Below are positions 15,293 through 24,167 of a stretch of DNA of 64,000 bases, one piece after another. Every line of letters begins with the position of its first letter. The stretch's first letter is position 1. Both the position numbers and the translations under genes were made by a program. Below the pieces are notes generated by a model that worked only from the letters and a program-made list of their open reading frames with translations, was not told where the DNA came from and ran no database searches. The DNA is from Tolypothrix sp. PCC 7712 (lineage in GTDB: Bacteria; Cyanobacteriota; Cyanobacteriia; Cyanobacteriales; Nostocaceae), in NCBI RefSeq assembly GCF_025860405.1, contig NZ_CP063785.1, positions 2,108,001 to 2,172,000 of the forward strand. Reading direction: 5' to 3'.

Positions 15293-18111
15293 GTCAACAC
15301 CAGCCTGTACCGCGTTTAAATTTAGCGCCTAAATTACGCCGTCCTCTGTCGCTGTGGAATCCCTTGGATTATCTACGCCTGTTGTACTGGGTATTTTATT
15401 TTCCCCAAGCTTTGCTATGGTATGTAGATACTTTTGGGGGTGGGTATATACCTGAAAGTGCAATGAATTGGCAAAATTCCATACAGCGTCAGTTGCTTTT
15501 CCAAGGGTTAGTGTTAACAGTAGTTACACTACTAGTTGTCAGTATAATTTTTGAGACGATAGGCGTTCCTGTTGACTGGTTCAGCGTGGCGTTCGGCGTG
15601 GTGGTAGGTGCGTACGGCGTGGCGTTCGGCGTGGCAGTAGGCGAGCGGTTGGGCGTAGCAAGAGGCGTGGCGTTCGGCATGGCGCTAGGCGCTGCGCTAG
15701 GCGTGCCGCTAGGCGTAGCAAGAGGCGTGGCGTTCGGCATGGCGCTAGGCGTGGCGCTAGCTGTGACCCTAGGTGTGGCGAGAGGCGTGGCGGTTGGCGT
15801 GGCGCTAGGTGTGGTTGGTGTGGCGCTAGGCGTGGTGCTAGGCGCGTTAGGTGTGGTGCTAGGTGCGTTAGGCGTGGCGCTAGGCGTGCCGCTAGGCGTG
15901 GTGAGAGGCGTGGCGCTAGGCGTGCCACTAAGCGTGGCGAGAGGTGTGGCTGTCGGCGTGGCGGTTGGCGTGGTGCTAGGCGTGGTGCTAGGCGTGGTGC
16001 TGGGCGTGGTGCTAGGCGTGGCTAGAGGCATGGCGGTCGGCGTGGCGGTTGGCGTGGTGCTAGGCGTGTACGGCGTGGCTGTCGGCGTAGCGGTCGGCAT
16101 AGCGGTCGGCGTGGCGGTTATGCGTCCAGAGAATTGGCTAGTTGGCTTACCTTTGAATTTACAAAAAATCCCAAATGGTAGTTTTTTACTTCCCCGTATT
16201 ACTTCAATTCCCTTACTTAATCTTGATAAGCAGTTGCAGAATTGGTTGCAACAAGATTGGGAAACAGCTTTGCATAATACTAATGAATTGCTAGCTTATA
16301 CTCTGCAATTTATTCCTGTTGTACAAGCAGTGAATAAAGTACTTGCCAAAATCCCATCAGAGGAAATTATTTGGCATATCTCTCGGCTAGTTGAAGCTCC
16401 TTTTGATTGGAACCTAGTACGTTTTGCCTCAACTTCTCTAGAAGAACAACTAAAATCAGACGCAGTCAAAGAGTTTTTTATTCTCCCTCGTTCTTGGAGG
16501 GAAAGGTTACAAGCTCGTTTGCTTACAGACCCCCGCTTAGATACTCCTGCTCGTGCTGCTGCTGCTGGTTTTTGGTATCTGCATGAAGGAGAACCAGCAA
16601 AAGCAACAGAGGCTTTTACTGTAGTGCGTTCTCTTCTCTATGGTGAGGAAATGTATACTCTTGCTCAAAATCTTGCAACATTTCACGTAGCTAAAGAACC
16701 AGGCTCTATTGCTGCTGTAAAATTATTTACTTTCCCGCCAGAACCCCTTTTACGTCCAGTTACTTGGCAAACAATTACTAGCCTGCGTCGAGTTGTTGAA
16801 GATGTCCAGTTTGTTAATCGCAGTGTATCTCGTTCAGCTAAGTCTTTGGCTCTCAATCGCGCTTTAGGAGAACTTACTAACATCCTCAATCAAGCTGATA
16901 ATTTGCCGCAAGCAGAACGCGGATTAATTGTAGATATTGCCCAAACTTGGCAAGAAAGCTTGTTACAAATCGCTGGTGAGGTGGGGGAATTTACCATCAC
17001 CAAGCCTGTGGTTAATCCTTATATAGTAGGCGACCCGGTTCAAGGTAATCTCTTTGTTGGGCGAGAAGATATCATCAGACAGTTAGAAGAACTCTGGGTG
17101 ATGGGTCATCAACTCCAGTCTGTAGTTCTCTACGGTCACAGGCGTATGGGTAAAACTTCTATTTTAGTTAACGCCGCTAATTCTCTAGGTTCAGGGCTTC
17201 AGCTAGTTTATGTCAACCTGCTGCGGTTGGGTGATACTCCGCAAGGAGTTGGCGAAGTGCTAATGGCAATAACTGATGAAATTTCCCAAGCTGTTAATAT
17301 TGCACCACCAGCCGATGCAGATTTGATCAACCTTCCCTACCGGACTTTTGAACGCTATTTCAAACAGGTAGAAGCACAGCTAGAAGGTGGATTAATCATC
17401 GCTTTAGATGAGTTCGAGAAAATTGAAGAACTAATAGAAGCGGGAAAAATCCCCCAAGATTTTATGGGATTTCTGCGAGGGTTGGTGCAAATGAGTTCTA
17501 AAGTTGCCTTTGCTTTTGCTGGGTTGCACACTTTGGAGGAAATGACAGCAGATTATTTTCAACCTTTCTTTGCTAGCGTCATCCCCATCCATGTAGGATT
17601 TTTGAAACGTGCAGCTACTAGGCAAATTCTAGCTAACCCAGGTGAAGACTTTCTTCTTGACTACACCTCAGAAGCGTTAGATGAGATTTATGCTTTAACA
17701 TCTGGTCAACCTTATTTAGTGCAACTGCTGGGATTCCAGCTAGTGCGCGGCTACAATGACTTTGTGTTTGAACAGGGACGTTCTCGTAGTCCGGTTTTTA
17801 AGGTGGAAGATGTCGCCGCAGTTATCAACGATCCTGAGTTTTTTAAGCGGGGACGCTACTATTTTGATGGGGTTTGGGGTCAGGCGATGCGGGGTGCTGA
17901 TGGTCAGCAGGCGATAATACAGGTACTTGCACCGCATCCTGAAGGGTTAAGTTTAGATGCTTTAGCTGAGTCTACGGCTATGGGTAGGGAACAGTTACAA
18001 GCTGCGCTTGGTGTTTTAATGCGTCATGATGTGGTTGCAGAAAATGAGGGAAGTTGGCGAATTATTGTAGAACTGTTTCGCCGTTGGGTTTTGCAAAAAC
18101 ATCATAGGTAA
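15289..18111 (+). CDS. Large membrane ATPase with Gly-Val tetrad repeats (second gene of the pair)
   Basis: The ATG at 15289 gives 940 residues. Order: hydrophobic or amphipathic segment 28-45; membrane helix about 72-90; residues 100-277 almost entirely G-V-x-x tetrads (GVAL, GVVL, GVAV) with arginines at about 125, 145, 165, 207, 218 and 246; helical region 310-570 with TPR-like stretches (ARAAAAGFWYLHEGEPAKATEAF); STAND-like ATPase 585-815 with LFVGRED, Walker A GHRRMGKTS (616-624), Walker B LIIALDEFE (D707/E708) and SGQPYL; C-terminal winged helix 868-935. The repeat DNA is much richer in G and C than its surroundings. It probably sits in the membrane with the ATPase in the cytoplasm. A frame starting at 15241 overlaps the previous gene and is less likely. 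Function unknown. Confidence 0.82.
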   Translation: MSQHQPVPRLNLAPKLRRPLSLWNPLDYLRLLYWVFYFPQALLWYVDTFGGGYIPESAMNWQNSIQRQLLFQGLVLTVVTLLVVSIIFETIGVPVDWFSVAFGVVVGAYGVAFGVAVGERLGVARGVAFGMALGAALGVPLGVARGVAFGMALGVALAVTLGVARGVAVGVALGVVGVALGVVLGALGVVLGALGVALGVPLGVVRGVALGVPLSVARGVAVGVAVGVVLGVVLGVVLGVVLGVARGMAVGVAVGVVLGVYGVAVGVAVGIAVGVAVMRPENWLVGLPLNLQKIPNGSFLLPRITSIPLLNLDKQLQNWLQQDWETALHNTNELLAYTLQFIPVVQAVNKVLAKIPSEEIIWHISRLVEAPFDWNLVRFASTSLEEQLKSDAVKEFFILPRSWRERLQARLLTDPRLDTPARAAAAGFWYLHEGEPAKATEAFTVVRSLLYGEEMYTLAQNLATFHVAKEPGSIAAVKLFTFPPEPLLRPVTWQTITSLRRVVEDVQFVNRSVSRSAKSLALNRALGELTNILNQADNLPQAERGLIVDIAQTWQESLLQIAGEVGEFTITKPVVNPYIVGDPVQGNLFVGREDIIRQLEELWVMGHQLQSVVLYGHRRMGKTSILVNAANSLGSGLQLVYVNLLRLGDTPQGVGEVLMAITDEISQAVNIAPPADADLINLPYRTFERYFKQVEAQLEGGLIIALDEFEKIEELIEAGKIPQDFMGFLRGLVQMSSKVAFAFAGLHTLEEMTADYFQPFFASVIPIHVGFLKRAATRQILANPGEDFLLDYTSEALDEIYALTSGQPYLVQLLGFQLVRGYNDFVFEQGRSRSPVFKVEDVAAVINDPEFFKRGRYYFDGVWGQAMRGADGQQAIIQVLAPHPEGLSLDALAESTAMGREQLQAALGVLMRHDVVAENEGSWRIIVELFRRWVLQKHHR
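15585..16120 (+). repeat. In-frame 12-bp minisatellite coding Gly-Val tetrads
   Basis: The unit is close to GGCGTGGCGCTA, coding G-V-A-L, repeated about 45 times with variation (GGCGTGGTGCTA, GGCGTGGCGGTT). It stays in frame throughout. The opposite strand is open as well and would read as Thr-Pro-Ser-Ala repeats, which is a by-product. Confidence 0.85.
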
Positions 18112-18178
18112 TTGGTAATTCGTAGTTCGTAATTCGTAATTTGTAAGGTGAATTTAATGTGAAGTTGCACACATTTTG

Positions 18179-18292
18179 ATCCCCCTAAATCCCCCTTCAA
18201 AAGGGGGACTTTGATAGATATTTTCTGGTTCCCCCCTTTTTTCAAGGGGGGTTAGGGGGGATCTAATTTTATGCAGCCTCATAAAGAATTGG
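18179..18292 (+). repeat. Dispersed palindromic element, family C (copy 2)
   Basis: It begins GATCCCCCTAAATCCCCC and its core ends TTAGGGGGGATC, giving near-perfect inverted ends, then continues into TAATTTTATGCAGCCTCATAAA. It matches 13057-13153 with few differences. Confidence 0.8.
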
Positions 18293-18307
18293 CATGAGAT
18301 GAATTTA

Positions 18308-18364
18308 AATAATGTTGGCGATAGGTACATTATCTGGAGGACAAGGCAGTGCCTTGCCCCTACG
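18308..18364 (+). repeat. Dispersed repeat, family A (copy 2)
   Basis: AATAATGTTGGCGATA is followed by GAGGACAAGGCAGTGCC and TTGCCCCTACG. It lies in the 384-bp spacer between the ATPase pair and minE, which otherwise contains family C and nothing recognisable. Confidence 0.7.
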
Positions 18365-18495
18365 ATTGATCAGATTTTGGTGTTCAAGTTGGTATAAGTA
18401 GTAGAATAAAAACTTTTAATTTTTAATTCTCGCAACAGTAATAGCTATTAGCAGTTAGCTAATTGCTATCAAATAAAAAAATACTAAATGAACAA

Positions 18496-18807
18496 CTATA
18501 AAAACGTTGTTTCGCTACTTTCTAATTCTTCTTCTTCATTTTCAGATTCTTTAACTCTCCGAATGGGTAAGTTGGCAATCAAAGCTGTGGTTCTTTGGTT
18601 ACTTTCTAAAGAAAACTCCAACCCCTCTGTATCAACTTCTACATAGCGACAGACAATCTCTAGGATTTCTTCTCGCATTTTTTCTAATTTCTGGGGGTCG
18701 ATGTCGGCGCGATCGTGGGCTATCACCAATTGCAGGCGGCGTTTAACGTGGGTACGACTGGTATCTGGTGAACGAACAAAAAGTCTTTCTAGTAGTTCGA
18801 GAATCAT
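18496..18807 (-). CDS. minE: Cell division topological specificity factor MinE
   Basis: MinE drives the oscillation of MinCD and keeps the division site at mid-cell by stimulating MinD ATPase. The 103-residue protein has the anti-MinCD region (ARKRL-like [37 protein letters not shown]), which matches the family core closely, and a C-terminal acidic tail. It is the last gene of minC-minD-minE, 33 bp after minD. The ATG at 18807 is the natural start, with the short membrane-targeting helix [10 protein letters not shown] directly after it. Confidence 0.96.
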   Translation of the reverse strand: MILELLERLFVRSPDTSRTHVKRRLQLVIAHDRADIDPQKLEKMREEILEIVCRYVEVDTEGLEFSLESNQRTTALIANLPIRRVKESENEEEELESSETTFL

Positions 18808-18840
18808 TGCTAGTAGGTCTGCGGAGACGGGAAAATATGG

Positions 18841-19647
18841 TTAAGCAAGTTTTGTCCACAACAACTTTCTCAAACGAGTAAAAATGTTGTCGTGATGTGA
18901 GTCGAGTTCAAGAAAATCGACGGTTTCCCCTTCTAATCTCCGTGCAATGTTCTCGAAGGCGGTGGCAGCTATAGAGGGGTTTTCTGAGAGTACTAGAGGT
19001 TCGCCACGGTTGGTAGAAACAATCACACGCTCGTCGTCAGGGATGACTCCAATTAAAGGGATGGCAAGAAGTTCCTGAACATCTTGAACAGACATCATAT
19101 CATTGGCTCGCACCATTGCGGGTCTGATGCGGTTGATTATTAGATGGATTCGCTTAATGCCTTGTGCTTCTAATAACCCAACTACACGGTCAGCATCACG
19201 AACAGCAGAAATTTCTGGAGTGGTGACAATCAGGGCTTCTTTTGCGGGTGCGATCGCATTTTTGAATCCCATTTCAATACCCGCCGGGCTATCGATGATC
19301 ACGTACTGGTACTTTTGGGCCAGTGCGTTCACCAATAATTTCATTTGGTCGGGGGTAACTGATTCTTTGGTACGATTTTGGGCGGCTGGTAAGAGTACAA
19401 GATTTGTTTGCCGCTTATCTTTGACTAAGGCTTGTTCTAAGCGACATTCTCTAGCGAGAACTTCTACCGCCGTATACACAATGCGGTTTTCTAGTCCTAG
19501 CAGCAAGTCTAAATTTCTCAGTCCAAAATCCGCATCAACTAAGGCTACTTGACGACCAATTTTTGCGATCGCCATGCCTAAATTTGCTGAAACTGTGGTT
19601 TTACCCACTCCTCCTTTACCGGAGGTAATGACAATAATGCGAGTCAT
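18841..19647 (-). CDS. minD: Septum site-determining ATPase MinD
   Basis: This 268-residue membrane-associated ATPase recruits MinC to the membrane. It starts with the deviant Walker A motif SGKGGVGKTTVSANLG, followed by LVDADFGLRNLDLLLGLE and DSPAGIEMGF. The C-terminal FTRLRKLLWTKLA is the short amphipathic membrane-targeting helix. Length and motifs are complete. It lies between minC and minE on the same strand with gaps of 44 and 33 bp, so the three genes form an operon. Confidence 0.97.
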   Translation of the reverse strand: MTRIIVITSGKGGVGKTTVSANLGMAIAKIGRQVALVDADFGLRNLDLLLGLENRIVYTAVEVLARECRLEQALVKDKRQTNLVLLPAAQNRTKESVTPDQMKLLVNALAQKYQYVIIDSPAGIEMGFKNAIAPAKEALIVTTPEISAVRDADRVVGLLEAQGIKRIHLIINRIRPAMVRANDMMSVQDVQELLAIPLIGVIPDDERVIVSTNRGEPLVLSENPSIAATAFENIARRLEGETVDFLELDSHHDNIFTRLRKLLWTKLA

Positions 19648-19691
19648 GATCGAAACACGCTCAATTAGGGTTTAGAAAATATAGTAATTAC

Positions 19692-21020
19692 TTATGGCTC
19701 CAGATTCATCCTATTTAATTGACTTCGGGAAAAATCAATAGCCCTAGCGATGCGAATGCCTTGCGATGTCATGTGCGCTACTTCAGGTGAAAACTGTGTA
19801 GGCGACTTTTCTGGGGCCCTGGCTACAGCATCGGCAATCCGCAGTTGGGTTGGTTCCATTTGCAGGGACATAATCAAACACTCGCGATTGCCACTAGCAC
19901 CAGCATGGGCGATGCCACGTAACCTTCCCCACACTAAAATATCTCCATCTGCAACTACGATACCACCTGGATTTAAATCTCCCAAGATAATGACGCTTCC
20001 GGCATGGCGAATTTCTACACCAGAACGTACTGTCATTTCTAAATAAAGTGCATCTGCCAAAGGAGTTGGTACAACTTTTGGTTCTGAACTTAAGGAAGTT
20101 TCTAGTGGTAACTGTTCTACAGAATAGCCAGAGGAAACAGCTGCGATCGCAGTTTGACGGCGACTGGTAGCCACAGATTTTAGCTGGAGTTGGATTTCAT
20201 TTAAGACCTCTGCTAGTTCTTGCAGTTGTCTGCTATCTAACAAGCGGTCTTTTGCTAGTAGATGCACTGGTGTATTTGGTACGCGGAAGCGATCTGCTTG
20301 TAAGCGTTGGCGCATCTGTTGCCAAATTTCATACCAGTTAAATTCTGCAGCAGGTACTTGTGCTTCGGTCGGTAAAATTAATAATAGTCTTCCCTCCTCA
20401 GTTTTCCATTGGACTTGGAGATCATTTTTGGCTTTATTGTCTGGTGATGGTGACTCTAGGTCATCTAAATCCGACAGGGTAGAAATTGAGTCTAAATCTG
20501 ACATAATAGCAGAATTTTCCGCTTTATCAGGATTTTCTGCATTGGCGATCGCTTCTGGAGTCACAGCATTGGTTTTCCCCTCAGAATTTTCTGAGTTGGC
20601 AATCGCTTCTGGAGTCACAGCATTGGTTTCCCTCTCAGGATTTTCTAAGTTGGCAATCGCTTCTGGAGTCACAGCATTAGTTTCCCCCTCAGAATTTTCT
20701 GAGTTGGTAATCGCTTCTGTAGATGGAGAATTTGCATCTCCATCCAGGGTTTCTAAATTCGCTACCTCATCAGCAGGTGCAGAATTTACCTCCTCATCAG
20801 GGTGTTCTAAATTTGATTCCACATTATTAGGTATAGAATTTACCTCATCCTCAGAGTTATGCAACTTTGAGGTAGCAGAATGTGTCTTTAAATACTGAAG
20901 AACAGAATTTAGTTCTGCGTCTGGAAGAATAGAATTTAACTCTATACGAGAGAGGTTAGATTGTGAATCTGCATCAGAAAGTGCAGAATTTGACTCTAAA
21001 TCGGCAGAATCAGAAGTCAT
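19692..21020 (-). CDS. minC: Septum site-determining protein MinC with extended repeat-bearing N-terminus
   Basis: MinC blocks FtsZ assembly away from mid-cell. The C-terminal 120 residues are the beta-helical MinC_C domain (RSGVEIRHAGSVIILGDLNPGGIVVADGDILVWGRLRGIAHAG), and about 110 residues before that match the cyanobacterial MinC N-domain (LQVQWKTEEGRLLLILP). Before these stand about 200 acidic, Ser/Asn/Glu-rich residues with no predicted fold, including three near-identical 18-residue units of the TNAVTPEAIAN type. The start is placed at ATG 21020; ATG 21041 would add seven residues. This extension makes the protein 442 residues, clearly longer than the core of the family. It is the first gene of minCDE. 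Confidence 0.93.
   Translation of the reverse strand: MTSDSADLESNSALSDADSQSNLSRIELNSILPDAELNSVLQYLKTHSATSKLHNSEDEVNSIPNNVESNLEHPDEEVNSAPADEVANLETLDGDANSPSTEAITNSENSEGETNAVTPEAIANLENPERETNAVTPEAIANSENSEGKTNAVTPEAIANAENPDKAENSAIMSDLDSISTLSDLDDLESPSPDNKAKNDLQVQWKTEEGRLLLILPTEAQVPAAEFNWYEIWQQMRQRLQADRFRVPNTPVHLLAKDRLLDSRQLQELAEVLNEIQLQLKSVATSRRQTAIAAVSSGYSVEQLPLETSLSSEPKVVPTPLADALYLEMTVRSGVEIRHAGSVIILGDLNPGGIVVADGDILVWGRLRGIAHAGASGNRECLIMSLQMEPTQLRIADAVARAPEKSPTQFSPEVAHMTSQGIRIARAIDFSRSQLNRMNLEP
20536..20715 (-). repeat. 54-bp in-frame tandem repeat within minC
   Basis: Three consecutive units, each 54 bp and coding an 18-residue unit with the core TNAVTPEAIAN, plus a degenerate fourth (TEAITNSEN). 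The units differ by a few bases. Confidence 0.8.
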
Positions 21021-21283
21021 ACAGCACCAGCCAAAAAACAAAGAACAAACTGAGCAACGATCAATAATAGATTAGTTGCAACGCGCAATAACATCCTCAC
21101 CCCAGAAACTACTGAGTGCAGAGTATATCAGAAGAAGGATGAAGTATGAAGTATGAAATTAAAATATTCATCATCCCCAGCGCGCACTACCTCTACTTAT
21201 AAAGAACCTACAAGTAGCTTGTAGTAGCGAAGATATACATATATTCTTCCCCCTTCCCCTTTCACCTTTCACCCTTCCCCCTT

Positions 21284-22615
21284 TCACCCTTCCCCCTTCT
21301 TCACCAATCTGCGATAACTTGTTGCCAAGGCATCAGCATCGCCAACATTACCAGGAAATAATACTACTGGCAAATTGGGAAATTGGGGATGGTCTGAGGG
21401 TGTTAGCACCATCGAACAACCAGCTAAAATTTGACCCATTAACCGGGCTGAAGTTAAAGCCAGTCCGGTACTTAAAACATCATTAGAGGTAATGCCGCCT
21501 TTGCTGATTAAGAATCCTATATCAGATGGTAAACCCCTAACAATATCCATTAACAAAGCAGAAACTCTTTTGCCAAACTCTAGCCTGGTATTAACATCCT
21601 CAAAGGTAAGTTCTTGACGGCTGGTATAAACTACTGGTGTTTTGCCAGCTTCATGTACCGTCTTGATACTTTCCAGGATTTCGGTTAGTAGTGTAGCAGA
21701 TTGATTCTCGTCATCATTAAGTAATCGCGCCACATCGACTTCAATTCCCTCTGTGCCATCTGCTTGTAATAATGCTTCTAGCTGTTGCGTCGTTTTCTTG
21801 ACGTGGGAACCAACAATTACTGCACCTGGTTTACCATCACGTACATACTCTGCCATATTTTCGGCAGCTATGGGTTGGGGAGGTAAGGCAGCCAAAGCAG
21901 TTAAGATACTGGCAGCACTGCGGAATAAAAAGCGTTTTCCCTGACTGGCGGCTGTTAGAATATCAGATGCAAAGGTGTTGAGGTCGGCTTGGGTTTCGCC
22001 ATCAACAACAACGCACTGATTACCGCTAAGTTGTAACAACCTCTGCAAACTACCTGCACGGATATCATCTAGCAAGAACCTGGTGACAGACTCAGCCTTG
22101 ATTTGTCCTTGAGTTTTTTCTTCTACATATTTCGGTAAATAACTGTGATGGTAGCTGAAGACTGAATCACGAGCAAACTCAGTTTCATGCACTGGCTTAG
22201 GTTTACCATCAATGATTAAATAGTGGATGCTATCGATAGTGATGCGTCCCCCTTCAAAAAATGCCGGGACGAGAAAATGAGCATCAAAAGGGCCGAGTTC
22301 TTGAGCGATCGCATCTGTTTCGATGGGATAATGTCCTCGTAAAGTCGAATCAGAACGGCTAACCACCAAAAAGTCAGTAATATTTTCGGCTTGTAACGCT
22401 ACTTTTAAATTTTGGCAGACTTCTTTAGTTACAGATGCAGCTGATTCTGGTGGGAGCGATCGCGTATTTGTCAAAATAAAGAAAATTGGTGAATCATCTC
22501 GCAAACCCAGGCGTAAAGTCTCCACATCCCAATGCATCAGCAGCAAACAACTGTGGACTGTTTGGGAACCCGTAGGATCATCATCCAGGACAATAATTTT
22601 TGGTTTGTTTGTCAT
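21284..22615 (-). CDS. Four-carbon acid sugar kinase family protein (DUF1537/OtnK-like)
   Basis: The family phosphorylates four-carbon acid sugars such as erythronate or threonate derivatives with ATP. The N-terminal domain begins IIVLDDDPTGSQTVH, the family hallmark, followed by TNTRSLP and SRSDSTLRGHYPIETDAI. The C-terminal nucleotide-binding domain has GVIVGSHVKKTTQQLEAL, SKGGITSNDVLS and LFPGNVGD. ATG 22615 gives 443 residues; a longer frame to 22660 would overlap the upstream gene. It begins 1 bp after the upstream stop, so the two genes are probably co-transcribed. No aldolase or isomerase partner is nearby, so the true substrate is uncertain. Confidence 0.87.
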   Translation of the reverse strand: MTNKPKIIVLDDDPTGSQTVHSCLLLMHWDVETLRLGLRDDSPIFFILTNTRSLPPESAASVTKEVCQNLKVALQAENITDFLVVSRSDSTLRGHYPIETDAIAQELGPFDAHFLVPAFFEGGRITIDSIHYLIIDGKPKPVHETEFARDSVFSYHHSYLPKYVEEKTQGQIKAESVTRFLLDDIRAGSLQRLLQLSGNQCVVVDGETQADLNTFASDILTAASQGKRFLFRSAASILTALAALPPQPIAAENMAEYVRDGKPGAVIVGSHVKKTTQQLEALLQADGTEGIEVDVARLLNDDENQSATLLTEILESIKTVHEAGKTPVVYTSRQELTFEDVNTRLEFGKRVSALLMDIVRGLPSDIGFLISKGGITSNDVLSTGLALTSARLMGQILAGCSMVLTPSDHPQFPNLPVVLFPGNVGDADALATSYRRLVKKGEG

Positions 22616-22616
22616 G

Positions 22617-23282
22617 TCAACGTCGGGGAGACTGTAATTTGCTAATTTCTGCTTGCACATCTAAAGCAATCTGCAATGATTGATTGAGAAATTCAGCGTA
22701 ATCCCCAGCCTGACTACTTACTTGCAAGGCTTGGAGATTGGCTAAATTATTGACAAATAACTCTTGATTATTAGCAAGCAATTTTTTATTATCCCGTAAA
22801 ATTCGTTCGGTTTTTAAAGCCCGAACTAAATCTTCGCGAATCAGTTGTAATGCGGAGATCACTTTATCTCTGTCATTGATGCTGTGGGTATTACCGGATG
22901 TTGCTAATTGGTCGTTAATATCGATAGCATTGATTACAGAATGATATTTATCGACTTCATCTAAAAGGATTGTCAACCCTTGGGGACAAGTGAATTTTCG
23001 CCAGAGCGATCGCCCAATGATCACTGCAATCGGCACTAAAATTAATAACAGAATGCCTAATTTAATCGAAGAACCAATAGTTGGCAGAATAATAAAAGCA
23101 TAAATTCCCCCCACAATAATCGGCGTTAGCGCCAGCGCCACCAACCCCTCATTCATAAAAAACCCCAATCGCTTCTCGCGGTCTGCCATAATGGAAGGTC
23201 GGAAAACGTCTTCTGGATCGAATCCAGTCAAGCGTCTCAATTCTCCTTTACTAATTTCCAAACCTAATAAATCCGGCTGCAC
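22617..23282 (-). CDS. Membrane protein with two helices and a coiled-coil tail, unknown function
   Basis: The 221-residue protein starts at GTG 23282 (MQPDLLGLEISKGELRRLTGFDPEDVF). Two hydrophobic helices occupy roughly residues 46-68 and 73-92. The cytoplasmic C-terminal half is helical and charged, with KVISALQLIREDLVRALKTERILRDNKKLLANNQELFVNNLANLQALQV suggesting a coiled coil. I recognise it only as a type of conserved cyanobacterial membrane protein. It sits 1 bp upstream of the sugar-kinase family gene; whether this means a shared pathway is unclear. Confidence 0.65.
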   Translation of the reverse strand: MQPDLLGLEISKGELRRLTGFDPEDVFRPSIMADREKRLGFFMNEGLVALALTPIIVGGIYAFIILPTIGSSIKLGILLLILVPIAVIIGRSLWRKFTCPQGLTILLDEVDKYHSVINAIDINDQLATSGNTHSINDRDKVISALQLIREDLVRALKTERILRDNKKLLANNQELFVNNLANLQALQVSSQAGDYAEFLNQSLQIALDVQAEISKLQSPRR

Positions 23283-23396
23283 TGCTGGATACTCCTTAAG
23301 GAAGCGCGAGTTGCGTATATATTGTAGTCGGGTTTGGCGTAGATGATGGGATGAGAAACGTTGTTGATATTTATTTAAGAGTTTGCACCAATACGA

Positions 23397-23618
23397 TCAT
23401 TGCAATACTCCCCAATCTTCTAAACACACAGCAGGTTCAAAAGGATCGTCATAACGGTACGGTTCTTTACCACGCAAAGGATAAGGATTCGCTTTTTGGC
23501 TATGAGTGTGGCTTTCTAAAATGATAATTTCCACAGCTTCCCCAGCCTGAAATGGTAAGTCTTTGATGAGCAAAGTTCCGTCTTCAGTTAAGGTTGTTTC
23601 AATTCGATGTGCTTTCAT
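23397..23618 (-). CDS. Antitoxin-like small protein (orphan)
   Basis: The 73-residue protein begins MKAHRIETTLTEDGTLLIKDLPFQAGEAVEIIILE, resembling small cyanobacterial antitoxins that usually stand next to a PIN-domain (VapC-like) toxin. The C-terminal LRGKEPYRYDDPFEPAVCLEDWGVLQ is the expected toxin-binding tail. Only 114 bp separate it from the next gene downstream and no toxin gene is present on either side, so it is either an orphan antitoxin, a remnant, or a solitary regulator. The start ATG at 23618 is unambiguous. Confidence 0.65.
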   Translation of the reverse strand: MKAHRIETTLTEDGTLLIKDLPFQAGEAVEIIILESHTHSQKANPYPLRGKEPYRYDDPFEPAVCLEDWGVLQ

Positions 23619-23847
23619 TGTTACTCGGCTTGTTCTGAATCTAATTAGTGAGCAATCGGCTTCATCTGCCGTAAATTTTCTTCACATCATTTATCATCAT
23701 TTTCTGCGTACAGATGAAGCTTGAGCTTAACCATTCGCAATTTCTCAGGACATCCCGTAATTGTCTTAAAAATGGGGACTAGGGACTGTTTGCAAACTTA
23801 AAACGTATTTTACTTCTGAGAATAAGATTGCGATCGCAGCAAGTCGA

Positions 23848-24167
23848 ATGTCGATTGTATCGCTTGACAATGCCAATGCATCGGGTCGCATTACGATTGT
23901 ATTGCCTGACAATGCCAATGTATCCGGTCGCATTACGATTGTATTGCCTGACAATGCCAATGCATCGGGTCGCATTACGATTGTATCGCCTGACAATGCC
24001 AATGCATCCGGTCACATTACGATTGCATCACCTGACAATGCCAATGCATCGGGTCGCATTACGATTGTATCGCCTGACAATGCCAATGCATCCGGTCACA
24101 TTACGATTGCATCACCTGACAATGCCAATGTATCGAGTCACATTACGATTGCATCGCCTGATAATTT
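23848..24167. repeat. 42-bp tandem repeat array
   Basis: Seven full units begin at 23866, 23908, 23950, 23992, 24034, 24076 and 24118, each starting GACAATGCCAATG, with degenerate part-units at both ends. The unit is 42 bp, a multiple of three, so several frames on both strands remain open (one reads DNANASGRITIVSP repeats). Differences between units change residues in every frame I checked, so a protein is not supported. There are no unique spacers, so this is not a CRISPR array. Confidence 0.9.

Noticed and set aside
15489..16100. Long minus-strand frame with Thr-Pro-Ser-Ala repeats opposite the Gly-Val repeat
   Set aside because: It exists only because the 12-bp repeat leaves every frame open; it has no start context and contradicts the continuous plus-strand gene.
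23848..24167. CRISPR array
   Set aside because: The units are head-to-tail without unique spacers of about 30-40 bases; no cas genes are present.
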